This document shows positions 19,586-30,640 of a DNA stretch of 64,000 nt, piece after piece (position 1 is the stretch's first letter; each line of letters opens with the position of its first letter). The notes beneath the pieces were generated by a model that worked only from the letters and a program-made list of their open reading frames with translations, was not told where the DNA came from and made no database searches. The position numbers were made by a program, and so were the translations under genes. The stretch is from Macrophomina tecta. Lineage: Eukaryota; Ascomycota; Dothideomycetes; Botryosphaeriales; Botryosphaeriaceae. The stretch covers positions 1,364,001 to 1,428,000 of the forward strand of contig JAKSGN010000043.1 in NCBI GenBank assembly GCA_024180945.1, given 5' to 3'.

Positions 19586-21039
19586 GATTTAGACTTTCGG
19601 ATGAGGTTAATGCCTGAGGTATTGGCAATGTCTTGGTTGGGGGGCGTGGCAAATGCAGGTCAAGAGCTTGAGGGCTTTGGGGGAATTTGGGTCGACGAGG
19701 GTATATGCGCTGGTTTGAGGAGGTTTGAGCCAAGACGAGAGACGCCCTTGGCCCACATGTGCGACTATGCAGATATACGTATCATTCCCCCTTCCCGCGG
19801 CCTGCCCGGCAGCGCCTAGTATCTGCCTTGCCGCTGCCGCCTATTTGTCCGGCGTGCCATTGGTGCGGCCTTTGATCCACATCCTGGGACAGAGTGTGCG
19901 CGGCCTGAGGGGTTTGACATTGTCCTTCGCCTGCTTGATCGGAGGGTTTCAGATGCGAAGAATTTGCAAGCGGAAGAGCGGTGAAGCGGGTGGTTGTGAT
20001 CGCAACATGCGCTGTAGGAGGAGCTTGGTGTTGTGAGACCGACTGCAGACGCTACTGAGACGGGAGTGGTTGTGGATGAGCAGGGGTCTGATACAGGGGT
20101 CGTGTTGCATCATTGCGGGAGTACCCCGTAACCTTATCCACAACCATTCGGACCCGCGCGCTTGCACCAGGCCGTGTCCAAACCTTGTTTCCTTGGCCTC
20201 AGAATTTACACTTGATTCAAATGACAGTTGTAGCCAAACAGCTAGAACAATGTGGAGTATTTGGGTGGAAAATCTGCAGGAAATTCCCAGCAATCTCGCG
20301 GAACAGCGACACTTCGAAGCTTACCTCTGTGTATCAAAAGCCTGGTAAAAGCCGCATAGCCGCAAGTAAGGCGCTCCAGTCATTCCGTGATGCCATCATG
20401 CAAAGGCGGATCCGAGACAACGGTAGATGACCCGCTGATCTGGAGATCGCAGACCTGAGAGATAAAGCTTGGTACCTCGAGCACCCCGCGGTACCTGTGT
20501 GATCCGCACGGAAGACGGAGGCCCGGCTGATACCTTATGCACTATTTCGACTGCCATATATGGGCCGACAGCCCGCCTTCTGGTGCGCCTGCGGGGTCAG
20601 AAAACTGGAGCGGCAGGCTTGGCTACTGCTGGCTGTTCGACGCTCACTCTTCCTCGACTTGCAGTGTGCGAAGTGGCGTTAGCGAGGGCTGCTCTTGAAA
20701 ATCACTGATTGGATCGTCCACCGCCGTTCCGCTAAACGTCGTCACGTCTATAGCCGCAAGGCCTCTATCCGAGCGCGGGGCGCCAAACGGTTTTCCTACC
20801 GGGTTGGAACAAGTCAGGAACAGTTGCACAACGGCGCGGGACAATATGGACATAAAAATGCTGTATCTCCAACCATTTGTTCGGCAGCAGCAATCAAGTT
20901 GACCTTGTTCCTGTCTCAGTCGCTGACTCTTTCTCCACTTGCTTGAATTCATTTACAGTTTTATTCATTTCGAAACGAATCTTTTGAGACTCCACTCACT
21001 GCGGGTCAGTCCATTCTTCACCATCATCCACAGGCAAAG
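19586..21039. other. Divergent intergenic region, UstYa gene / secreted repeat protein
   Basis: 1454 bp between the two divergent start codons. I see only short unsupported open frames. It could hold a shared regulatory region or a small spliced gene I cannot identify. Confidence 0.4.
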
Positions 21040-22482
21040 ATGAAGTTCCTCGTCAGTTCCAATTTGCTCGCTTTGAGCCTTCTCGCGGCTCCCAGCAGCG
21101 CTCTTCCGCACGGCAACGCCCTTGAGAGGCGCTTCGTGGTAGGTTAGACCTGGGATCATATGTTTATCCGCGAAGTTAACCTTGTATAGGACCCCGCGAA
21201 TAAGGCGGCGCCGTCGTTGTTGCAGAGAGATATTCTCGTACGTCGTCAAAATGGTACCTCCTCGAACGCGTTCCAGGGGTTCCCCCGGGCCGCGGTCGAA
21301 GAGAGGTCTCCCCAAAATGGTGCGGATAGCAATTCCAACATTTTCCAGGACATTCCGATCGAGAACGGCATCGAAGCCAACCGACAAGCGCTTCGTGCCC
21401 GCTACCCACAGGCCGCAGCAGCCCAGAACGGTACTGGTGCTGAGGTGGCTGCCGCTGCCGCCACGCCCGCGGCCGCCACACCCGTGGCCGCCACACCCGC
21501 GGCCGCAGCAACCCCTGCCGCCGGCGGTGCTGATGTTGGAGCTGCTGCAGCGGAAGGCGCGACCGGAGCAGGTGCCGCTACCGGCGCTGATGGCGCTGCA
21601 GGCGCTGCAGGCACTGATAGCCAGGCCGGTGCAGGTAACGGCGGCGGCCTCGGAGATCTTCTTGGAGGACTGGGCGGCGGTAATGCCAATGCTAACGCCG
21701 GCGGAGCTGGTGGGCTCGGTGACCTCCTTGGCGGTCTAGGTGGTGGAAATGCAGCTGGGGGCGCCGGCGGAGCTGGTGGAGCCGGCGGCCTTGGAGGTCT
21801 TCTCGGCAATCTTGGACTGAAGAAGCGATTCCCTGAGCCTCAGCGCGGTGGAGGCATGGGAGGTCGCGGTGGCGGTGGCCGCGGCGGCAACGGTGGAGCC
21901 GGCGGGGCCGGAGGTAATGGAAATGGTGGAGCGCAGGGAGGAGGAGCACAGAACGCCGGTGGGAACCAAAACGGTGCGGCGAACCAAAACGCGCAGGGGA
22001 ACCAGAACCAGAACGCTCAAGGAAACCAGAACCAGAATGCTCAGGGGAACCAGAACCAGAACGCCCAAGGGAACCAGGACAATAACAATAACGACAACAA
22101 TAACAACGGGGCAGCAGCTGCTGGGGCTGCTGGGGCTGCGGGTGCCGCTGCTGCTGGCGCCGTCGGAGCCGCCGCTGCAGGCAACTCTACAGCAAACTCG
22201 AACCAGGCCCGGTCCCCAGTCTCCAATGCTGCAAGCAACTCTACCGCCAATGGCAATGAGGCCCGTTCCCCGGGCCCGAACTCTCTCTGCGCACGTTCCT
22301 TGAAGCTCTTTGAGCGCGATCCTAACGGGAACAACATTGCTGCGGCGGCGATCAACTGTGCTCGCGCGGTTCCGGCTTCCTCCCGTGAAAGTCTCGTCGA
22401 TGTCCTGAAGAGGGATGTTATGATGTTGAACAGGCGCGAGAGAGTTGCCGGCAGAGTGGCTCCCATTGATTATACGGCTTAA
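21040..22482 (+). CDS. Predicted secreted Ala/Gly/Asn/Gln-rich repeat protein
   Basis: 463 residues in two exons (21040-21138, 21190-22482) with a 51 bp phase-0 intron. A signal peptide is clear (MKFLVSSNLLALSLLAAPSS, then ALPHG). It is followed by dibasic sites suited to Kex2-like processing (ERR, VRR, later KKR, KR, RR). The middle is low complexity: Ala/Pro/Thr runs, two copies of GGLGDLLGGLGGGN, then three exact copies of an 8-residue NQNQNAQG unit and an Asn/Asp run. The C-terminal 100 residues include two similar NSTANxNxARSPxxN segments and the cysteines LCARSL and INCAR. I recognise no family. Cell-wall/adhesive protein, effector or processed pro-peptide are all possible; none is shown. 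The UstYa gene is the divergent neighbour. Confidence 0.75.
22000..22080 (+). repeat. 24-bp tandem repeat (about 3.3 copies)
   Basis: The unit AACCAGAACCAGAACGCTCA plus four more bases starts at 22000, 22024 and 22048, with a partial fourth copy. Copies differ only at synonymous positions (GCT/GCC, CAA/CAG, GGA/GGG), so the encoded NQNQNAQG is unchanged. Confidence 0.85.
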
Positions 22483-23563
22483 TCTGGTGATCCATAGTTG
22501 GTGGAGCTCCGGGTCTTGCCTTGGGTCATGGAGTTATGGTAACTCCACAGCAACTGGAATAGCCGAGTGACTTGTTAGTCGACTGCGATAGTGAGAGATA
22601 TCGCACGGGGACTCGCCGGCCCTGGGCGACCCAGTGCAGTAGGTGAATGAGGGTATCGTACCGGCCGTGGCGAAGAGATGGGTGTCAGGAGGGCCCCGAC
22701 AGTCTTTACGTGTTGAGCTTCTGTAGTGTATCTGCAAAATTGGAAAATGAGAAAACGGAATGTTTAGTTCTAATAGGGGTAATATAAGAGATCTTGTAAA
22801 TTCAAATGATCGGAGCAATAGGCTACGAAGATTACTTAATCCGCGTTACCACGCGCGCATGAAGGGCACGAGTTGTCTTGCTTTGCAACCTTGTGTTACT
22901 TTTCTGCCCGCCATTGCCCGACTGCGACATTCTGCCTCTTTATGTTCAATCGGGAGCTGATTGTGACATGTACAGCCACACTGAGATTGATGTGATTGCA
23001 GCCTTGCCAAGCAGCAGGCGACTCGACCTCGTCCAAAACCGTTGCTTCAAGCGTTCTAAGGCGGCCCGATGGAGCATACGCCGGGCGGACGTCGTGCAGA
23101 AATCAACGACATCAGCCTGGCACGATCAGACGATACATGCGCTCCTGACGAAGGAGCAGGCGATCACGTGAGACATATTCAGAGGGACGGCTGTCAGCGT
23201 CAAGGGCACGGCGGCGGCGAACCACGGGAGGAGGGATAATCTGAGGTCGGTGGATGGGCCGCGGTAGTGGTCGCGACTGGCAGACAGACAGGCGGCGGCG
23301 GAGCACGGAGCCACGCTTATTTTCCGGAAGGGGCCCTCGGACGCCAAGACCACGCTGCGCCGTGCGGTGGTGCTATCGGAGCCGCGGCGGCGACGGCCTT
23401 CGTCAGTCTCCTTCGTCACCACATCACACCCGCTCAGTGCGAGTGGCCACCTCTCACTCGCACTCCGCCCCCATCACTACTGCATTCACGTCGCCACAAC
23501 TCACTTTTCTGCTACTGTCTTTCCTTTTGTCCCGCGGCACCAGCCGCCGCAACTCAACAAGTC
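22483..23563. other. Intergenic, Yme1 promoter side
   Basis: About 1.1 kb with no recognised gene. The last 180 bp before the Yme1 ATG are CT-rich (for example CACTCTCGCACTCCGCCCCC-like sequence), consistent with a fungal leader. Confidence 0.4.
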
Positions 23564-26209
23564 ATGGCTTTCCATGCTCCGGTCGGCCTGCAGGTGCGGA
23601 TCCACCCTCTTTTGCCAGCGCCGTGTCTTTGTCGCCACCTACTCATTCTCCCTGTCTAGAGCATCGCATCTGCCGCGACCGAAGCTTGGCCGTCAATGTC
23701 TGCTGCTGCGCAAACCCCGTTGCGACTCATCGGACGCCGCGCGACACCCTCGGAACCCGCTCAAACTTACCGGGCCGCGCCTATTGACCAACAAACACTG
23801 GTGGCGAGTGTACGTTGCAAGACGGACTCTAATGGTTCAGCTGCTGATGGAAGTCAGGCCGTGGTTCCTCAATGTCTGGTTTCCACTCCGCTCTCCGCCC
23901 TCCGGTTTCGCCCGTCGTCGGAGGCGCTCGCGACTCCCCCAAGTGCTGCTGGCCTCTTTTCCCAGGGTACGTGATTGATCAGTCCAATTCAAAAACCATG
24001 CATCCAAGCAGCGTACTAACAAATCGCAGTGCCTTCTAGCGCTTTTCGACGCTTCAGCCCTCTGTTACGTACTCCCCCTTCGGTTCAGACTTCTTCTCGG
24101 CAATACTCCACTCTCACTCGGCTCGCTCCATTCCAGTTGAACCCCGTTGCTCGACCCGGAAATGTTGGCTTGACTCAGCAACGTAGCATCTTCGGTGGCA
24201 ACACTTCACGGAATCTTCTGGCTCATATGGAACAAACGGCGAACAACAACCCGCAGAGTGCCAGCGCCCAAAATGCCTTCTATGCTGCTCTTCTCCGCGC
24301 AAACCTCCCGCAGATTGTTGTAGAGCGGTATGAGTCCGGCAGGTATGCCACGAATGCGGCATGCGATGCGCTTTATACACGGGCTCTGGAACGACTGGGT
24401 CAGTCTGACAAGGTAACGGGCGTGCAAGGAAACAATAACACAGCCGGTCAGGGTTCTGGCCTCGGAATGGACCAAATCTCAGCCATCGGCCAAGCCGTTG
24501 GTGCTCGCGTTCGCGGCGGTAACATTGCCACTGCTCGCACCGGTTCTGGCGAAAGGGCCAGCCCACTCTACGTCGTTGTTGAGGAATCTACCGGCGGTAC
24601 CATATTCAAATGGGTCAAGTTCTTCTTCTGGTTCGGTCTGGTCACCTACCTCTCAATGGTATGCGTTACGATGGTCATAGAGGCAAGCGGCATGTTGCAG
24701 AGGCGAGGTGCCAAGCAGGACATGGAAGCAAAGCCGGAACTCCAGACTACCCGATTCAGTGACGTCCACGGTTGCGAGGAAGCCAAGGAAGAACTTCAAG
24801 AGCTGGTTGATTTCCTCAAGGCTCCCGACAAGTTCAACGCGCTCGGTGGCAAGCTCCCCAAGGGTGTTCTCCTGGTCGGTCCTCCTGGTACTGGTAAGAC
24901 TCTTTTGGCTCGTGCTGTTGCTGGAGAAGCCGGAGTGCCATTCTTCTATATGTCTGGCTCCGAGTTCGACGAGGTCTATGTGGGCGTGGGTGCCAAGCGT
25001 GTTAGAGAACTTTTCGACGCCGCGAAGTCCAAGGCGCCTGCGATCGTTTTCGTTGACGAGCTCGATGCCATCGGTGGCAAGCGCAACGATCGTGACCATG
25101 CGTACGTGAAGCAGACTCTCAATCAGCTTCTCACGGAACTCGACGGATTTGAGCAAAACTCCGGCGTTATCTTCATTGCAGCTACGAACTTTCCGGAACT
25201 CCTCGATAAGGCTCTTACCCGTCCCGGACGTTTCGACCGCAATGTTGTTGTTCCTCTCCCTGACGTGCGTGGTCGCGCCGCGATCTTGAAGCACCACATG
25301 CGGAATGTTCAGATCGGTACTGATGTGGACGCCGAGGTTATTGCCCGTGGCACTCCTGGTTTCAGTGGTGCGGAGCTCGAGAACATTGTCAATCAGGCAG
25401 CGGTCCATGCATCCAAGAACAAGCAAAAACGGGTTTCTATGATTGACTTTGAATGGGCTAAGGACAAGGTTCTCCTCGGAGCCGAACGGCGTTCCGCTGT
25501 GATTCAGCAGAAGGACAAGATTGCTACAGCCTATCATGAGGGCGGCCATGCGCTTGTTGCCATGTTCACAAAGCACGCGGATCCGCTTTACAAGGCGACT
25601 ATCATGCCGCGCGGCCACGCTCTTGGTATTACTTTCCAGCTACCCGAGATGGATCGGGTCAGTCAGACGAAGCTCGAGTATCTTGCCCATATCGATGTCT
25701 GCATGGGCGGTAAGGTTGCTGAGGAGCTTATCTATGGACCGGACCACGTCACCTCGGGCGCTTCCAGCGACATTCAAAAGGCGACTGCCATTGCATATTC
25801 AATGGTAACGCAGATGGGCATGAGTGATGAGCTAGGCAACATTGATCTCTACAGCAACTTCTCTCGCCTGTCTTCTGAGACGAAGAACAAGATTGAAGAT
25901 GAAGTGCGCAAGATTCTTGACGCGTCTCGGGAGCGAGCCAAGAAGCTTCTCACTGAGAAACGTGAGGAGCTTGATCGGCTTGCAGGAGCACTGGTGGAGT
26001 TTGAGAGCTTGAGCAAAGAGGAGATGGAGAAGGCCGTGAGGGGCGAGAAGATTGGAGACAAACTCAAGGGCGAATTCCAGCTGCCAATCAAGCTGCCCGA
26101 AAGCTTCCTGCCACCCGCAATACCAGGAAGCGGGGACCAGCCTGGGAACTCGCCATCGCCGGCGCCAGGGTCCGGCATCCCCGGTACCAATAGTATGGAT
26201 GAGAGATGA
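23564..26209 (+). CDS. YME1: Mitochondrial i-AAA protease, Yme1/FtsH family
   Basis: Spliced protein of 838 residues in three exons (23564-23593, 23660-23966, 24030-26209); introns are 66 and 63 bp. The first exon codes only [10 protein letters not shown]. The N-terminal 120 residues are rich in Arg, Ser and Ala and lack acidic clusters, fitting a mitochondrial presequence. One membrane segment lies near residues 306-330 ([20 protein letters not shown]). The AAA module has Walker A GPPGTGKT, Walker [13 protein letters not shown] and the second region of homology [20 protein letters not shown]. The M41 zinc site is [10 protein letters not shown] with a downstream acidic ligand region. One membrane span followed by AAA and protease domains matches Yme1, which faces the intermembrane space and degrades inner-membrane and Tim proteins. 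Confidence 0.95.
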
Positions 26210-27438
26210 GGGGAAGTTGCAAACAGATTGTGGCAGCAACTTGTACGAGAACGAGACGGGAAGAATGGGATCATGGGAATAGGGCCACTATTCTGCGGCT
26301 AATGCAAGGCGCGTGGCGTTTGCGGCAGGTACAGGGGCTGTTGCGCCTCAACAACGGGGAATGCCCCTCGCTCCCGGGGTTAGCAACGGCGAGGATGAAG
26401 AGCAAGCGTACCAGCGACCTTCACTGGGCATCGTTTTTTCCTTAGCGTTTGAAGATAAGCATAGCACCAGAAGTGATAGGGTGCGCCAGTTGGTAGATTA
26501 ACAGCAAACGCTGATTGTATGTGCTACAAGGAGATCGGTCTCGAAAGTATTGGACTCTCGTCTTATTATTCGCCCGCTGGCAACCATGGCCGCTCTCTCT
26601 GGAGACTTGCGTCTGACGAAAGCTTCAGCTTCACTTGCACTGTGATGCGGTGTCGGGCGGTTGTGATGTGTCATGCAGACAGGCGCGGAGGATGTGCCGG
26701 CAGAGGCAGACGACGTATCTGCAAACACGGCAGCGGACGGGTGGAGAAGCATGCTGGCGTCCGAGGGTTCTGGGGGCGGTGACGATGATTTGCATGCAGT
26801 GCACAGTCGCACAGAAGCAGCTGGAAGCGAAGCATCCGGGGAAGGCGCGCCCTGGCTCGTGGCGTCTGGACTGCAACAAAAACCAAAAGCACCAATGAAT
26901 TCCCAAACGCCGCGTTCTTGTTGAGCCATCCTGCGCTCCTCACCAACACTTTCTCTCCCGCGGGACGTCTCCGCAGTAGGGCTCGGTCCACCGCGCTTCT
27001 CCAGCTCCTACGCCTCGGTGTGCAAGGGCCAAGGCCCCTCCGGTAGAGCGCGTGCCCATCCGCCGTGGCGCCGCGATAGAAGAAAAACACAGCACATGCT
27101 CGCCTGCCCGCTGTGGGGTTGCCGTGATCCTACATTATTTAAGCCCAGCCCACCGTAGCGCCTCGCGCCGCTCTGTGAATACTTCCCCCGTTCAGGCTTC
27201 CTCCTCCGTGGCATTCCTCTCCTTCCGCTCCGACGCGCACCTAGGCCACCCTCCGGTCCTGGTATCACACAACCCTCTCGCCACAACGCCCTTCAGCCCG
27301 GCAGCCCGCTAAAGACCCGCGTTCCCGCTCCCGAGCCAAGCCTGTCCTGGATCCTCCTCCTATATTACATAGCTTTTCCCCTGTGCTGGCTGCGTTCGAA
27401 CGGGTCTTTCGACATTTCTACTAAAAACTGCCGGCGCC
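26210..27438. other. Intergenic, acyltransferase promoter side
   Basis: 1.2 kb without a recognised gene. Open frames on both strands around 26500-27100 overlap each other and show no family features. From about 27180 to 27430 the plus strand is pyrimidine-rich, as expected just upstream of the acyltransferase start. Confidence 0.45.
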
Positions 27439-29961
27439 ATGCCGCAGGATAGGACGGCCAAAGGCCGCAAGTCGGTCGCCCAGACGCTGGCGCCGATGAA
27501 CAACTTTGTTTACGATCTTTTGCTATGGACATTTTCTATCCTCGTCGACCTCTTCTTCAGAGAGGTGCATCCGCGGAGCTCGTGGAAGATCCCGCGCAAC
27601 GGTCCAGTTATCTTCGTCGCCGCCCCTCATGCAAACCAGGTACGTGTGACCAAGAGACCAGCCGAGCATGTGGTACGCAAGGGGAACATTTTTGGCAGAC
27701 CTGACGCAGGACGATGACAGTTCGTGGACCCTCTTATCCTCATGCGCGTCGTGCGCATGGAGGCCCAGCGCCGCATCTGCTTCCTGATCGCCGAGAAATC
27801 GATGCGGAGAAAGTTCATCGGCTGGTTCGCGCGCAACGTGGGCGCGCTGCCCGTTGGGAGAGCCATGGATAGTACAAAGCCCGCTGAGGGCAAGATATAC
27901 CTACCCGATCCCGTCAACGACCCCACCCTCCTCCGCGGAGTCGGCACAAATTTCGAGGCGAAGGACTTCCAAATTGGTGGGCTCGTGGTTCTCCCGTCGG
28001 TGAACAATGCGGCTGCGAGCTCGGAGATTTTGGAGATACATGGACCGGAGGAGATTCGCCTCAAGAAGCCCTTCAGGGGGGCGGTGGCTATCCGCCAGCT
28101 GACTGGCCGCGAGGACATCAGCGACGATGGCAAGATAATGAATGGAGATGGCAAGATCGGTCCGGCAGAGGGATTCCAGGGCATCAACTTCAAGGTTGCC
28201 CCGAAAGTGGACCAGAGCAAGGTATATGACGCTGTGTTCGAGAAGCTCAACCAAGGTGGCTGCGTTGGTATCTTCCCTGAAGGCGGTAGCCACGACCGTC
28301 CGGAGCTTCTTCCCCTCAAAGGTAAGGTTGATTGCCAGCTCTGCTCTGGATTTCCAATTGCTAACCCTCTGGATAGCTGGTGTTGCAATCATGGCCCTTG
28401 GCGCTCTTGCTGCTAATCCGCACAGCGGCTTGAAGATTGTGCCTGTCGGTATGAATTATTTCCATGCCCACAAGTTCCGCTCCAGGGCTGTGATCGAGTT
28501 TGGAACGCCTGTCGAGGTGCCGCCGGAGCTTATTGAGCTTTACAAGAGGGGTGAACGAAGAGAAGCTGTTGGTCGCCTTCTGGAGAATGTCTACAATGCT
28601 CTTGTGGCGGTGACAGTGACTGCGCCGGATTATGATACGCTGATGGTACGTACTGGGATATGGTCTTTTTTGAGCTACTCCAGACGCTAACACCGCGCCT
28701 TTAGCTGATTCAAGCTGTGCGCCGTCTTTACAATCCCAAGGGCAAGAAGCTCCCGCTTCCGATGGTTGTTGAACTCAACCGTAGGCTGGTGAAGGGATAC
28801 GAGCGGTACAAAGATGACCCTCGCATAATTAATCTGAAGCAATCAGTTCTCGCGTACAACAAGAAACTGATGATGCTCAACATCCGCGACCACCAGGTTG
28901 AGTACGCCAAGTTCTCCATTCACAAGGTGGTCTTCATGCTGCTTTATCGCGTCAGCAAACTACTCCTGCTGTCTATCGGTGTGCTGCCTGGACTCGTTCT
29001 CTTTGCGCCGGTGTTCATCGCTGGAAAACGCATTTCCATCAAGAAATCGAAAGAAGCGCTGGCGGCTTCTACGGTCAAGATCCAAGCCAAAGACGTCATG
29101 GCAACCTGGAAGCTACTCGTTTCGATGGCCCTAGCCCCGATTCTGTACAATTTCTACACGATCCTGCTCACATACTGGACTTACCGCAACCGCGTCCAGG
29201 GATACGTTCCGGAGACTGTACCTCTCTGGGCTGTTGTTATCTTTGGCTACGTCTTCTTCCCCACCATCACTTACGCGGCTCTCCGCTTTGGTGAAGTTGG
29301 AATGGACATCGTGAAGTCTTTGAGACCGCTCGCGTTATCGTTAAACCCGTCGTCTAGCAACACGCTGCACAAGCTCAGGGACCAGAGAGCGGATCTGGTG
29401 CGCGAACTCAACGACGTGATCAACGAACTAGGGCCGGAGATGTATCCTGATTTCGATCATGCAAGAATCGTTGCGGATCCCTTCCACGAGGAGTCTCCGA
29501 AGCGCGAGCACTTCAAGCGTCGCGACAGTGAATACTCTGTCGAGTCGCTGCCCTCATCTCCCAGCCAGCCCAACGTGCACGTCACGGACACAAACATGGG
29601 TAGTGGACTGACAGCAGATGGACACTTGCCGCGCAATGAGTCCTTCAAGAACCTCGGCAACATCGCATTGTTCGCGACCAGGCCAACGACGCCGAGCAAG
29701 CCACGGTCGAGGACTAACTCGAGCGGCGGTCTGGCAGGCAGCGGGGGCTTTCCGCTCCAGGGCTTCAGCACGCTGGACAGCCAGGGTGGATTCGAGGAGG
29801 TGAGCAAGAAGATCCGTGGGGCAATGCGGGAGAGAGGGCAAAGGCGGAGAAGCAGCAACCCGACGAATGATTGGGAGATGGGCAGCGGCAGTGGGGCGAC
29901 GACACCTGGCAGCGAGGTCAGCGGGTTCAGCGGGTTCACGGACAGCAAGAAGGAGAAATAA
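27439..29961 (+). CDS. Glycerol-3-phosphate/dihydroxyacetone-phosphate acyltransferase, Sct1/Gpt2 type
   Basis: Spliced protein of 775 residues in four exons (27439-27639, 27721-28321, 28377-28645, 28705-29961); introns are 81, 55 and 59 bp. PlsC-type acyltransferase motifs are present: HANQFVDP, completed by the first splice, GRAMDS, and FPEGGSHDRPELLPLK near residues 250-266. Motif IV-like VGMNYFHAHKFRSR follows. Three or more hydrophobic segments in the second half (VSKLLLLSIGVLPGLVLFAP, VSMALAPILYNFYTILL, WAVVIFGYVFFPTIT) place it in the ER membrane. It catalyses the first acylation step of glycerolipid synthesis. The C-terminal 150 residues are Ser-rich and basic (KRRDSEYSVESLPSS), likely phosphorylated as in yeast Gpt2/Sct1. 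Which yeast paralogue it corresponds to cannot be decided. Confidence 0.93.
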
Positions 29962-30640
29962 CTGCATGAGGATTCAGCATGGCGTCTGGCGTTGGTTTCG
30001 CGGAGTGGTTGATACCAGTAGAATTGGTAGAAAATATGGAGCTGATGTCTCAGGCACGCACGCCCGGCTGGGCGCTAGACATTATGGCGGGCGCCGTTTC
30101 GTGTCCCGGCGGCGCACGTGAAGAACATGAACGTGTGAAGTGGAGGTTGAGGTGCAGGGCAGGGCAGGGCAGGAAAAGAGTGCTGGGCTGCAGGCGCACC
30201 CGCTCGGGAGGCGTGCGCGGCGCATGCACGATTCGGGCGTCGCTGCTCGCAGTGGCACCTCTCTCCCACCACGCTGACGACCTCGTACCCACGGACCCGA
30301 CATCAATGACGCCGCATCCCCCGACCCGCGACTGATAAATCAGCGCTTGGACGCACGACTCGCCGTGCCTTCTGCGCGCCGCTGCGCTGTCCCCAGGCCC
30401 CAAATTTCCCCCAAACCGCCGCCGCTCTCTCCGCGCCGACGATGCCTGCGTCTGACCCAGCGCCCCAGCCCCAGCTCAAGCCGCGCTGAGCAGAGTGCGA
30501 CACTCCCAGGACCCGCCCGCGAAACGCGACAATTGCGCGGCACTGCCCTGGCTCGCCGCGTTTTAGGCCGCCCGCGCCGCCCTGTGCTTGGCTGCCCTCT
30601 GTTTCTGCTTCCCTCGTACAAGCTGCCCGAGCATCAAGGC
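29962..30640. other. Intergenic between two plus-strand genes
   Basis: About 680 bp holding the 3' flank of the acyltransferase gene and the promoter of the next. A short GGGCA direct repeat (GCAGGGCAGGGCAGGGCAGG) lies near 30155-30174. The frame of the next gene is open back to about 30347 but contains no ATG before 30641. Confidence 0.4.

Noticed and set aside
21040..22482. Classical multi-core ribosomal-peptide precursor
   Set aside because: Repeats are not individually flanked by KR sites and contain no recurring aromatic core as in ustiloxin-type precursors, so I kept only the weaker neighbourhood hypothesis.
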